DNA of 32,864 bases from positions 43,190 through 76,053 of the forward strand of contig BEXV01000110.1 in the NCBI GenBank assembly GCA_003118195.1, read 5' to 3'. Source of the DNA: Hemicentrotus pulcherrimus (lineage: Eukaryota; Echinodermata; Echinoidea; Camarodonta; Strongylocentrotidae). Under the pieces are notes generated by a model. It was not told where the DNA came from. It did not search any database and saw nothing but the letters and a program-made list of their open reading frames with translations. Shown piece after piece: positions 1 through 9,541 of this stretch. Position 1 is the first letter of the stretch. Every line of letters starts with the position of its first letter. The position numbers and the translations under genes are program-made.

Positions 1-773
1 TGTTTTGTCATCTTTTCTTCAGTTATTTCTCTTACTTCAATACCCTCAGGCGAAATGTTTAATCTATTGCCTTACTGGAACCCAGTATTATTTGATGAAA
101 AATGCAAGGATTAAAAAAAAAAAGGAATCCGTCGCATGTGAACAAAATAAGACGCCATTGTATTTTCAGCTGCATACACCGCGGGATTTTGGGCATTTCA
201 AGAGGGAACAAATTAAATGACGTCCATGCTTTCATTCCTGAGGTTTTTTTAAATTTGAAAGTGTGGTTTCTTTGATTGTTCATTAACCCCTACCCTGTGT
301 ATTTACAAACAAAAGAATTTAGTTGTCAGAATGGGGGTCATATCCCTTTTTAAATGGTGTAAAATTCCATCACAGTTATATACACTAAACTCATTATAAT
401 TTGAGAAATAAAAGCATCGAAATTATGTTCATTCTTTATGGGATGTCGTCTGCTTGGGCAGGGTTGGTTCATATTGTGACGGCATTAAAAACATCGTATT
501 TTTTCCGGCGAATCTCTCGCATATCCTAGATGCTATATGGAGGTTTTTTTTTTGTATTTTTATAAATCACCCGATATTTATTTGACCTACAACTTGCATG
601 ATGGTCATCTGTAGGCTTACCAGTTTCTAGTAATACGCTATTTGTCATATTTGTGATTTTCTATGAACCCGCACTTAAATATCTTGGTAAATCCACCCCC
701 ATCTCATTTAAATATAATATTAGTCATAGTCTATCAAGTGTTATGTAACAAAAAAGTGGCAAATATCCATAGG
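1..773. other. AT-rich noncoding stretch, no gene seen
   Basis: Reading frames here are short and interrupted, with no recognisable domain, splice-bounded exon or RNA fold. The sequence is AT-rich with short A- and T-runs, for example near 113-124 and 544-551. The GGGGCAC minisatellite starts near the right edge. I looked here for the missing left end of the repeat block at 774-1285 and did not find a convincing CAGnnGCG terminus. Confidence 0.6.
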
Positions 774-1228
774 AACAGGGCATACAAAGACAAAGAGGCA
801 CTTGTCAAAATATAAGGGACACCTCTCAGAATTGAAAAGAAACAAAAGGGCGCTTATCAGAATTGGAAAGGGTACTTCTTGTACCTGAAAAGGGGCAACT
901 CACATAAAATGAATAGGGGCACTTGTGAGAATGGAAAGGGGCACCTATGAAATTTTAATAAAGGCTTACAGTGGTGTCCGAAGAGGCGTACATGAGAAGG
1001 GAATGTTGCTCTTATTAATAAAGAAAACGAGGCAGGTTTTAGAAGGGGAAGGGGCACTTATTGCAAAAGAAAAGGGCACTTGTTAAGGTCAAAATAGGCA
1101 CCTTTCATATTGGAATAGGGGCAATTATCATTGGTGAAGGGGACACTTGTCAAAGGCTGTACGGGACACGTATAAGAATGTGGAACGGGCACCCATTTGA
1201 GATATAAAAAAGGGGTACTTATCTCGAA
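774..1228 (+). repeat. Degenerate GGGGCAC minisatellite, block 1
   Basis: About 18-20 diverged copies of a short unit built on AAAAGGGGCACTTRTC, spaced mostly 20-30 bp apart, all with the G-rich strand on +. Clear copies include those at 926, 946 and 1049. The unit boundaries are A-rich and the core is GGGGCAC or GGGCAC. The block shares variant units with the larger block at 2595-3615, including a CTTCTTGTACCTGAAAAGG unit at 875-893, so both derive from one family. Frames are broken by stops and it is not coding. Confidence 0.85.
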
Positions 1229-1285
1229 AAGTGAGGTCTCTGCCTTGCCCCTCCCCCCCCCCTCCCTCCGGATCCACCGCGTCTG
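1229..1285. mobile_element. hAT-like right terminus remnant next to minisatellite block 1
   Basis: Directly after the last minisatellite unit comes a run of about ten C, then GGATCCACCGCGTCTG. Read on the minus strand this starts CAGACGCGGTGGATCC followed by a G-run. It resembles the CAGnnGCG ends of the two elements at 2154-3642 and 9976-10128. The inside sequence TCGAAAAGTG also matches the right end of the 2154-3642 element (TCGAAAAAGTG). No matching left end or target duplication of TTCATTAT was found upstream, so this is probably a truncated relative. Confidence 0.45.
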
Positions 1286-2153
1286 TTCATTATTATGTTT
1301 ACTTAATTTGCAAAAGCTTACAAACCTGTTTAATAAATTGTCAGTATTGTCATTATAACTTTTTTCCCCAGATGATTTGAATTAGCCTGAACATATCTCG
1401 CGGGTCTCTTTGTAAACACATTCTGTTACAGTACCCCCCCCCTCCTCCAGGGCAGGGGAATACGACGTGATATTTATCTAGGGATTTTTTTATGTCAGCA
1501 TTTTTAATATTTCTAAGAGAGGACTTTTGCCCACTCGTTTTAACTTATCCCTGTGTCTGTGATGGTTTGGAAAATGTCATTTATATTATCATTTTTATGG
1601 TAGCCCAGGAAATTCCATATCAAACGTTAAAATATCAATTTAAAATGATCGTTTTGTGAAAAGGTTGTCTCTTGATGGCCATAATCACCATTCCTTTAAA
1701 CCATCAGTTTGAGGCAAAATGGAAAGACGTAGCCTAAAGGTATTACACAAAGTTTTGGTATGGGGTCATGAATTTGGTTCAAATGAACATATTGGAATTT
1801 TACCTTCACACTAAAATGTTTATCTTTTTATTTTCAATTATCTGTTGATGATGATGTTGTACTTGTGTTGTTGTTGTTGTCATTGTTGTTGAACGACGTT
1901 CCTCGATTCTAAAACATCTGCCCACTTGATCCCCTCCACCCGTCCTCCCCCCCAAAAAAAAAACTTACATGGGCGTCAATGGGTCGGGGGAGGAGGGGGC
2001 GAGAGCCACTTTTCGAGTTCATGGCTCATTGTACTTTGTTAAAGGTCCAGTGATGGGGCGAAGGACCCCAAGTGAGTTTGTGTCACTATGGAATTTAGGC
2101 AATGTTCCAGAGGTTGAAAAATGTTCAACGAATGTTTGATATAGCACGTAACG
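1286..2153. other. Noncoding stretch with GTT microsatellite and C- or G-runs
   Basis: No gene is supported. Visible features are a C-run at 1434-1442, a GTT-rich simple repeat at about 1850-1891, and a C-run/A-run at 1947-1963 followed by a G-run at 1985-2000. The two runs could pair weakly. These G/C homopolymer patches are typical of decayed transposon ends, but no target duplication could be found. Confidence 0.5.
2146..2153. repeat. Left 8-bp target-site duplication of the 2154 element
   Basis: ACGTAACG lies immediately before the CAG terminus. Its partner ACGTAATG lies immediately after the CTG terminus at 3643-3650. Seven of eight bases agree. Eight bp is the duplication length known for hAT-superfamily insertions. 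Confidence 0.75.
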
Positions 2154-3642
2154 CAGGGGCGGCCGAGTGACTTCCAAAGAGGGGGGTGGGGGGCACCAAG
2201 AAAAAGGGCACTTTCTGGAAAAAAGGGCACCTACAAAGGGAAATCTCAAAGCGAAAATATACAATTGTTTACCCCTACATTGTGATTGCAATTATCAGGG
2301 ATGATTTTAATACTTGTTTCACTTCATACACCATACAAGATATTGCTTATGCATCATGCTTTGCGGTTTTGTTTAATTGTCTAAAAATTGCAGTGCGAAA
2401 AATTGCATCTTATAAAAAGGAAAAAACCCAATCCTAATGGGATTATAAGCACATTCTCTTAACGTAAGACTGAACAGACCTTTGATAAGTAACATAAGTA
2501 CATTATCTATAGATGCGTGCAAGCGTAGCGAGCGAGCTTTGGGGGAAATTGCTCTTAGTCGCTTGAAAATAGCTAGTGCACGTTTACTGATGAGAAGAAA
2601 AGGGGACACTTCCCAGGAAAGAAAAGGAGCATGTGCCAAAGTACAAAGAGTAAAAATCAGAAGTGAAAATATGGCACCTCTCACACCCTCAAAAAGAGGT
2701 ACTTACCAGGGATGAAAAAAGACAGTAATGAGAATAAGAAATTGGCATTTTTCGACGAAAAAAAGGGGCCCCCATCAGATTTTGATAGGGGCATTTTTAA
2801 GGTATTAGTATATTGTGTTAAAAGGGAAATTAACAGAGGGAAAAAGAGGCACATATCGCACCTGAAAAGGGGCAAAGACCAGGTATGAAAAGGGGCACTT
2901 TCTGAATGAAAAAAGGGCACTTGTAATAAAGAAAAATGTGCATTAGTTAAAAGAAAATGGGCAACGATCAGATTTTAAAGGGGCATTTATCGGAGGTGAA
3001 GGGGGCACTTATCTGAAGTAAAAAGGAGTAACTTCTTGTACCTGAAAAGGGTCATTTACCAAAGCAGGTGCACTTTTGAAAAGGGGAGGGGCTCTTTTTT
3101 AATGGGGCACTTACCATTAGGGAAAGGAGCACTTATTAGAAAGGGAAATAGGCACATGTGAAAATATAAGGTGCGCTTATACGAGTTAAAATGGGGATAG
3201 TTATTAAAGGGGAAGGGGCTCTTCTTACATAGAAAAAGCGGCAGTTGTCGAAGTAAACGAGTCACCTCTCTGATTTAAATAGGACCATTATCAGAGGAAA
3301 AGGGGGCCCTTATCAAAAGTGAAAAGAGGCACTTTTCGTACCTAACTAGGGGCACTTACTAGAGATTGAAAAGGCACTTATGAGAATGGGAAATGGTCAC
3401 TTATTGCAAAGGAAAATGTGAACTTGTCGAAGGAAAAGGGACACGTTTCCAAAAAAAAGGGGCACTTATCAGAGTTAAAAGGGGGAATGGGCACTTTTAC
3501 AAATTAATAGGAGCACTTGTTAAAGTAAAAGGGGCACGATTCCTATGTAAAAAGGGGCACTTCTTAAAAAGTTAAAGGGGCACTTTTCCTATGGTAAAAG
3601 GGGCACTTTTCGGGTGGTCGAAAAAGTGGGGGGGCGCTTCTG
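2154..3642. mobile_element. Non-autonomous hAT-like DNA transposon filled with minisatellite
   Basis: The left end reads CAGGGGCGGCC and the right end, read inward on the minus strand, reads CAGAAGCGCCC. They agree at 8 of the first 11 positions. The element is 1,489 bp and is bounded by an 8-bp target duplication with one mismatch. Just inside the left end are G-runs and the first GGGGCAC units (2191-2235). A non-repetitive core follows at about 2245-2590, holding the phrase GCGTAGCGAGCGAGC at 2523-2537. The minisatellite then resumes to about 3615. There is no transposase reading frame, so movement would have needed an enzyme in trans. The single mismatch in the duplication and the imperfect ends suggest an old insertion. 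Superfamily placement rests on CAG ends and duplication length only. Confidence 0.72.
2595..3615 (+). repeat. GGGGCAC minisatellite, block 2
   Basis: About 40 diverged units of AAAAGGGGCACTT-type sequence in one orientation. Near the right end the GGGGCAC cores fall at 3459, 3488, 3510, 3531, 3554, 3577 and 3600, a period of about 22-23 bp with one longer gap. A distinctive variant containing (G/C)(T/C)ACCTGAAAAGGG recurs at 2858, 3038 and, weaker, 3338, and also in block 1 at 881. This indicates higher-order repeat structure rather than random divergence of one unit. No open frame runs through it. Confidence 0.9.
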
Positions 3643-3650
3643 ACGTAATG
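3643..3650. repeat. Right 8-bp target-site duplication of the 2154 element
   Basis: ACGTAATG directly follows the right terminus, matching ACGTAACG at 2146-2153 at seven of eight positions. Confidence 0.75.
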
Positions 3651-4437
3651 CTAGAATAAAAGGAATCAGAATTTGCACGAGATAGAAACATCTGATGTTG
3701 ACAGAAACGCGATTTTTTAAGTCAATTTTACAATTCAGTCTTGACCGGCATTGTTGCAGGCTCTTAATCTTGATTTTTCAAAGTCTCATTCCCGATTAAC
3801 ATGGGGTACTAGTTTGCCTTCAAGAGCAATTATGCTAACTTAAAAGGGTAAAAACTGATATCGGAAGCCAGGGATGGATAGCACAAGAGGTGGATGGGGT
3901 AAGATTAGTGCCGAGAAGAATGTTGGATGCCGCCCCCTCGAGGTGGGATGATGCAGTGCAGAGTACGAACAATAAGAGGATTTCTGCGGCGGAGACTCCT
4001 CACGTTCATGGATACGTTATCGCACTTGCTGCGTGTATTCACTGGCGGCCAGTTTGAGGCTGCCGAGGGATTTGAATCACCAAGGCCACATGACTTCTAT
4101 TTTGAATATCATAACATCATTAAGATGCATTATCCAGGGATGAATAGTAATTTCTTCAACGAACTCAGGAATGGTACTTTTGAATTTCGTTTGGAAGCTT
4201 TATCTTCGTGATTTATTTCCTATTTTCTATGCGGAGCATTATCTTGTCACGGTGTGAGAGCGGGAGACAGCAAGCATCTCCCGGTGAAATTGCGGCGCCG
4301 TGATCAGAAACAACCGGTGTGTGACTGGTCTTACAAGGGTGGGGGCAAGGATAACACTTCGGCCCGGATAAGTCTCACCCCACTCCGGGGTTACTCACCG
4401 CCAGGTAACTCAATACATGTGCTATCATTATCACCGC

Positions 4438-4460
4438 CATCATCATCATCATCATCATCA
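4438..4460 (+). repeat. CAT microsatellite
   Basis: Nearly eight uninterrupted CAT units within the presumed 5' leader region. Confidence 0.9.
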
Positions 4461-4648
4461 CCTATATCACTGTACAGCGAAAGTGTGCCGGTGTCAGAGT
4501 ACGGTGGTAGCACCACAAAACACCCGCTGTGGCCTCGGCAGCCTGGAATCGCTATCACCGTCTTGAGATTCTTAAAATCTTTTCTTGGATACTCTGTTTC
4601 AAGCTAGAGGACGGAAAAACAATCGAAGGATTACTTTAAACAAGTCTC

Positions 4649-4705
4649 ATGACAAGTTTGTCCCAGTGGATGTACTCTACTTGGTTGTGGCAGCCATTTT
4701 TGTGA
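4649..4705 (+). other. Upstream open reading frame before the 4734 start
   Basis: An ATG at 4649 opens an 18-codon frame ending at TGA 4703-4705, 28 bases before the main ATG and in a different frame. Its start context is moderate. If the transcript covers it, it could reduce initiation at 4734. Its peptide is rich in W, L and S. Whether it is transcribed is unknown. Confidence 0.3.
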
Positions 4706-4733
4706 GTGAGACGTACGGTGATCGTTGACCACG

Positions 4734-4809
4734 ATGGCAGGGACGATGAAAACCATGACCATGTGGTGGTTGCACACGACATTGATTTATATCATCATGA
4801 ACATCACAG
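4734..4809 (+). CDS. First coding exon of a secreted or membrane protein (partial)
   Basis: The ATG at 4734 has A at -3 and G at +4, a strong start context, and an in-frame TGA at 4719-4721 that closes the upstream frame, so this is a credible true start. The 25 complete codons begin MAGTMK and continue through the hydrophobic run WWLHTTLIYIIMNIT. A short polar start with one lysine followed by a hydrophobic core is the shape of a signal peptide. The exon ends at CAG followed by GTAAGA, a near-consensus splice donor, leaving one base of the next codon (phase 1). Signal-peptide exons ending in phase 1 are common in animal receptors and matrix proteins made of phase-1 modules (Ig, EGF, CUB, sushi). 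The next exon is not identifiable in this window, so the protein cannot be named. The long AT-rich sequence downstream fits a large first intron. Later internal methionines (residues 5, 8, 10) are alternative starts. Confidence 0.6.
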
Positions 4810-5734
4810 GTAAGACTTGTTGCCCTTCAACCCAATTCAAAGTTTTAATGTACATGTAGTTATAATTCTATAAAACATCAAGTATTGTTGTGATACTAAC
4901 ATAGCCAACCGGTCAAACATTTTTTTATAAGAAAAAAATGCATTCCTATAGAATGAGATTTTAATTTAAGGGAAAATCGCTAAAATTCAAATGTTATTAC
5001 TGAATACGCAGAGCTTTAAATGATATAATAATATAATAATAAGGGTTTCATATTGATAATGATTATGTTACATGTCGTACAAACGAAGAACTGGAATATA
5101 AATCAAATCTTGCCGAAAAAAAGTCCAGCATGATAATAAGCCCAAGCATAATAATGATTCAAAAGTTTAAAAGGCGTAAAATTGAAATAATTCAGCTTCT
5201 TATTAACTATTTCTCTGTCTTCATGACCTAATACCGAATAGATCCTTCAAAATATCGATCAGTGCTATCACAACTTAATCATATTATTGATTTATTTTTT
5301 TTACCGAACAATACACGAGTAAATTAGTCAGCTCATTTCTAATGAAATGTTAACCACAGACTGGAATTTTAACCACATACTGTATTTTCAACAAAGCTAG
5401 TTATTGATCGCAAAACTTCAAACTTTGTTCTGAGGAATACAAAGAAAAGGAACAGTCAGGCAGGGATGACTGGTGTAATAATGCCAGATTCAGCTCCAGA
5501 TTGGATTCATTGTCATATTATTTGGGGCGAATCTAGTTTACAATCGAACATCATTAATAAATTATACGATTTAATAAAATAACAAGTTGAGCAAAATGTT
5601 AAATAATTTTATATAATCGTGATAAAAGTCTTGACAATTTTCTATGGTAAGAGTTTGAGATTTATCTGTGATTTCCTGCTGATAAGTTTTCACTTTTAAA
5701 TTTGATCATGGCATTTCAGCTCATATATATTTAT
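4810..5734 (+). other. Probable start of a large intron
   Basis: The sequence becomes strongly AT-rich immediately after the GTAAGA donor, with no open frame longer than a few dozen codons. No acceptor followed by a readable exon is visible. It contains only short A/T runs. Confidence 0.45.
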
Positions 5735-5766
5735 AGAGAGAGAGAGAGAGAGAGAGAGNGGGGGGG
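5735..5766 (+). repeat. AG microsatellite with one undetermined base and G-run
   Basis: Twelve AG units are followed by an N at 5759 and seven or more G. The lone N at the AG/G-run junction looks like an unresolved base call in simple sequence. Confidence 0.9.
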
Positions 5767-5789
5767 TCGGTTATTAAATATACAAAGAA

Positions 5790-5882
5790 GAGGATGGTGG
5801 CGGTGATGATTGATGATAAATAGTTCAGCAGTGATGATGATTGTGAATGTCAGTGCGATGATGTTGATAATGGTAGTGGTAT
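5790..5882 (+). repeat. Degenerate GAT/GTG-rich simple repeat
   Basis: Repeated GATGAT, GGTGG and TGATGATG words follow the AG run, a decayed trinucleotide microsatellite. Confidence 0.55.
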
Positions 5883-6728
5883 ATAGACGTACCCGTATCA
5901 GCAAGTACTAAAGGGTAAAAAAAAATAAATACCAGTACATCACAATAATGATATGATTGAACAACCCGGCATACTATCTCTAAATCAATAACGTTGTCCT
6001 GTGTATTGTCTAATGGTCACCAAGTCAACTCGTGGAATCGAGGTAAAAAGCTTTTCACCCCCGTGACAGCTGATTCAATCAGCTAGAGCCACGGTGGGCA
6101 GCTTTAATTAAAGGGAAAATCCAACCCGATCAATAAACTTATTCAAACGAACGTAGAATGTAAGAAAAAGCACCTTTCTGTGAAAAGTGAAGAAGGTTTG
6201 AAGATTCAAGGTTCAATATTTCCTAAAACATATTTCCGCAGCCGGGTGGCTAAATATTATTGTCATAATGTTTTAATGTTTTACCTATATAACACAAAAA
6301 TAAAATGTACAATATGCAAAATGCAGAATTACCATAGATATATAAAGAATCAAGAAATACAAATATAAATACAATTTAGAATATATCCTTATGTCCTTTG
6401 ATCGTTACAAAAGATATATCAAATTAAAGAATGAATACTTTCGCAACTTACTCCATTTTCGCCAACTGTATATTTTTTTCATAATTCTCTACGTTTATTA
6501 AAATTAACTCGTTGTCAGGGTGGGATTTCCCCTTAAAACATTGTTGTGTTGACCGCCGACTGTCGTTTCTATTATATGGTCACGTTGCAAAATGATATTT
6601 TGACAGACTCACTTTGCACATGGTGGACACTAATCAATATCCATATGATACTACGAGTAATTACTGTACGTACATATATACGAAGCTTCACAACCCCAAA
6701 AAGACATTTAAAGGTTGAGGGTAATTTC
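5883..6728. other. AT-rich noncoding stretch, no gene seen
   Basis: Only short frames without start context, domain or splice signals. The frame at 6180-6368 is rich in K, Y and N codons, as expected of AT-rich noncoding DNA. Confidence 0.55.
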
Positions 6729-6772
6729 CAGTAATTTACAGTTTTTTTAAAAATAACTGTAAGAATTTACTG
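6729..6772. repeat. Short fold-back (imperfect inverted repeat)
   Basis: CAGTAATTTACAGTTTTT at the left and AACTGTAAGAATTTACTG at the right can pair imperfectly around an A/T spacer. The outer CAGTAA/TTACTG and inner TTACAGTT/AACTGTAA blocks are perfect complements. It may be a relic of a fold-back MITE, but no target duplication was established. Confidence 0.45.
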
Positions 6773-6801
6773 TTAAGGCCTTTGAGCAAACAACAAAAAA
6801 T

Positions 6802-6825
6802 AAACAAACAAACAAACAAACAAAA
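6802..6825 (+). repeat. AAAC microsatellite
   Basis: Six tetranucleotide units, extended by A-rich sequence on both sides. Confidence 0.85.
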
Positions 6826-8722
6826 ATACACACAACCCGTCTTATTCTCGAAGTGTTGGTTTTGCTATATACTGATCAGTCAAAGAATATGCTGCTTAGA
6901 TCTGATGTTTAAAAGAGATATTGTATTAAAGCCAAGGTACTATGTCCCATTTGCAGCCAACATCAAATTATGTAGAACTTTTCAGGAATTATGAATATGT
7001 CACGTATGACCTATTTGTGAAATTTAAACGTTAGCAGTGTTCTATTATTCAAATTATACAAGAAAACCAGTTTACTTTATAGACTTAACTGTCAGACACT
7101 ATTGAGTGACTGACTGACTTCGTTTTTTCTTTGGTAATACCATACATAAAACGAGCTGTAAAGGTACATGCATGAGCATTTGTCTACAAAATCTATACAT
7201 CAATATCCCACTTCTTGTAATTGCCAAAAATAAACTTTGCGCAGCACAAAACGTATGACCATTCGGTACAAGGGTCTGAAATTCAAACTTTTACTAAATG
7301 ATTGCAATCACTGCAATCGATTCGACAACTAATGCTCGTTATTTTTCCACTAAAAGACATTTTCAAGCCCTTTCGTTTTAAAGGAATTCCTAAATCAGTA
7401 CCTTTCAAATGCCATTGGAGTTTCATTTTCATTTTCTTGGCCTGCAAATGGGACAGTACCTTTAACCTGTTCTTTTCTTTGAATCTTGTTTCTGGTCCAT
7501 CGTTTTTACGCAGTTGATTAATTTTCAAGTTAATCACCCTTGAAAATGTGTCTATGGGGAAAAGAACACATTCATCATACTCTCACTGTTACTGTCATTG
7601 GGTTTTGTGCTCGTGCAATATAATAATTAATTTGAAATGAGTTCATTTGTTCAGGTAGATGCTAAAATTAATTGGAAGATTAATTAAAAGAACTGCGTCT
7701 GTGTTTCTTCATTAAGTCAGAGTGTTGACGTCAATAGAGTTTGAATCGGAAGGTTTTTTTTCTGACCACAACAAGTGATCATAGAAAACCACAGGAGGTC
7801 ATTTGTAATCCGTCTTCAATGATTGGTCTACTAACCACTATCACGTGATGAAGCATTTGACTTTATTCTGCTAGCGCTGCAGTGGTCCGAGATGAGACCC
7901 GTGAATTGATGTATCAACCTCTGTTGAGTTTTTGAGCGAAGCAAATAAATTGAACATTATTCGAGATACGATATAATTATGACTGTCATATTATTCAAAA
8001 GAAACGGTTAATTCTACAGGTACCACATCATGTTAATTTTACCTAGTGCGATACAAAACAGGGGTTTACACCTAAACATATTCCGAAATTGTATCTCATG
8101 CAAAGATGAAAATATTTTGATAATGAATAAATTTTGCAATGAATAAACTATTAAAAGACAAACCAAGGTTGGCTTGGTTGGAGACCAAGGCTAAAGCATC
8201 ATCGTGCTTCATATGGAGCTCCTGGATATGGAAACATTGTTTTTTCTCGTTGTAATTTGCAGACTTAATACGTGTTTATTGCACCATGTTCTATTTACAG
8301 ATTTGAAGCTCTGTTAGTGTATGATATTAAGTTAGAATTTATATTCATTTTATTATACTTCTAACTCAAAATGTCAAGTTTTCACCCTGCGCTCACCCTA
8401 GTATCACTCCATAGCATTTGTATCAACGTGTTACATAAGAGCAATTTCCGATGATGTCCAGCATAAATGTATACGCTTGGGACCAATGCAATTTGACACT
8501 GTACCTGTTGTACATGCTCAATTATAGGATTGAAGTTCGCCTTTTGAAATGCGTTATGTAATTGAACATAAACAGTGACAGAACATTGAGCAAACCATTA
8601 ATGTTTCAAAACATCACTCTCCTCTTGATTGCAGCCATGTCGCTTCTTTTCCTCCTCCATCCATAAAAGTATAGTGTTCTTTTGATGTTTGACACTGTTT
8701 GCCGTGGTAACAAGTTTCATTT

Positions 8723-8726
<4 letters not shown>
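6826..8726. other. Noncoding stretch, no gene seen
   Basis: No exon or RNA gene could be supported. Frames on both strands at 7283-7537 overlap each other and resemble nothing known. The words CAGTACCTTT recur twice (7396 and 7454) but no longer repeat surrounds them. TAATTA-type homeodomain words occur near 7622-7690, which is expected by chance in AT-rich DNA. Confidence 0.5.

Positions 8727-8769
<43 letters not shown>
8727..8769 (+). repeat. TC microsatellite
   Basis: About 21 uninterrupted TC units, ending in CTTCC. The serine/leucine runs in the frame that spans it come from this repeat. Confidence 0.95.
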
Positions 8770-8772
<3 letters not shown>

Positions 8773-8989
8773 TCTGCACCCCTTCCTTCTCACATCTCTC
8801 TATTCCCCAATATTATTATCAAGAACAAAAAAGAGTAATGTTCTCATTTTCGCCTTACACTCTTTCCTCAAAACTTATACCCGAAAATAGTTGTTCTATC
8901 TTCTTGCCAAAGATGCCCCTATATTATCTCTCTTCATCTTTCTTCTCTTCTTCCTTTTCGACATTATCATCGTCATCATTCTTTTCTTC

Positions 8990-9036
8990 CTTTTCTTGTT
9001 CTTGTTCTTGTTTTTGTTCTTGTTCCTGTTCTTGTT
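8990..9036 (+). repeat. TTCTTG hexanucleotide repeat
   Basis: About seven to eight units of TTCTTG with a few T/C substitutions, running directly into the CTA repeat at 9037. Confidence 0.85.
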
Positions 9037-9087
<51 letters not shown>

Positions 9088-9189
9088 TTACTGCTAGTAC
9101 TACTACCTACTACTACTACGTCTACTACTACTACTACTTCTACTACTACGACTACTACTACTTCGACTACTACTACTACTACTACTACT
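9037..9189 (+). repeat. Long CTA trinucleotide microsatellite
   Basis: About 50 CTA units, pure at the left and interrupted by CTT, CTG and CGA variants at the right. It is translated as Thr, Tyr or Leu runs depending on frame, so the 226-codon open frame across it is not a gene. Confidence 0.95.
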
Positions 9190-9300
9190 TCTCCTCAATT
9201 CTCTTTACTCCCTTCTATATACCCCATTATATTTCTCCAATATCTGTCCACCCTTCTCTCCCTCTCTTCACCTCTATCTGCCTGTCTGTGTTTTCCCCTC
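9190..9300 (+). repeat. Pyrimidine-rich spacer
   Basis: Strongly C/T-biased on the plus strand, linking the CTA repeat to the 81-bp tandem repeat. Confidence 0.7.
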
Positions 9301-9541
9301 TGTCCTCCGTTCATTATCCCCTCTGTCTCTGTCTCCCCTCTCTCTTCACTCTCTTTCTCTAGATGTCCTTCATTCATCCTCTCCCAACCTCTCTGTTTCC
9401 CCTTCTCTCTCTCTTTCTCTCTTCCTCCACTCTCTTTATCTAGGTGTCCTTCATTCATCCTCTTCCAACTTCTCTGTCTTCTAGCCTCTCCCTCTCTCTC
9501 TCTTTCTCCACTCTCATTCTGTAGATGTCCTTCCCCCTCTG
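9301..9541 (+). repeat. 81-bp pyrimidine-rich tandem repeat
   Basis: The landmark TAGATGTCCTTCATTCATCC occurs at 9360 and, as TAGGTGTCCTTCATTCATCC, at 9441. A third copy, TAGATGTCCTTCC, starts at 9522. Both spacings are exactly 81 bp. A more diverged copy starts near 9300 (TGTCCTCCGTTCATTATCCC), giving a 63-bp step. Each landmark is preceded by CACTCTC plus a short C/T word. Between landmarks the sequence is C/T-rich. Confidence 0.85.

Larger units (their letters stand above)
3840..4733 (+). promoter_or_regulatory. Candidate promoter and 5' untranslated region of the 4734 exon
   Basis: This stretch is visibly richer in G+C and CpG than its surroundings (for example 3925-4070 and 4280-4410) and leads straight into the start codon at 4734. 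No TATA box is evident. It contains a CAT microsatellite at 4438-4460 and a donor-like CAGGTAACT at 4402-4410 that could end an untranslated first exon. Two open stretches (3927-4211 and 4254-4607) lie here, but neither resembles a known protein; the second lacks an ATG start. The true transcription start cannot be placed by eye. Confidence 0.4.

Noticed and set aside
3393..3575. 60-codon frame of K/G-rich repeats
   Set aside because: A translation of the GGGGCAC minisatellite. The frame is not maintained across units.
774..3615. CRISPR-like array
   Set aside because: The repeats are degenerate, spacers are not unique sequences of uniform size, and the context is eukaryotic. It is a minisatellite.
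8682..9362. 226-codon open frame
   Set aside because: Its length comes from TC, TTCTTG and CTA microsatellites, giving Ser/Leu, Cys/Ser and Thr/Tyr runs. No non-repetitive protein sequence remains.
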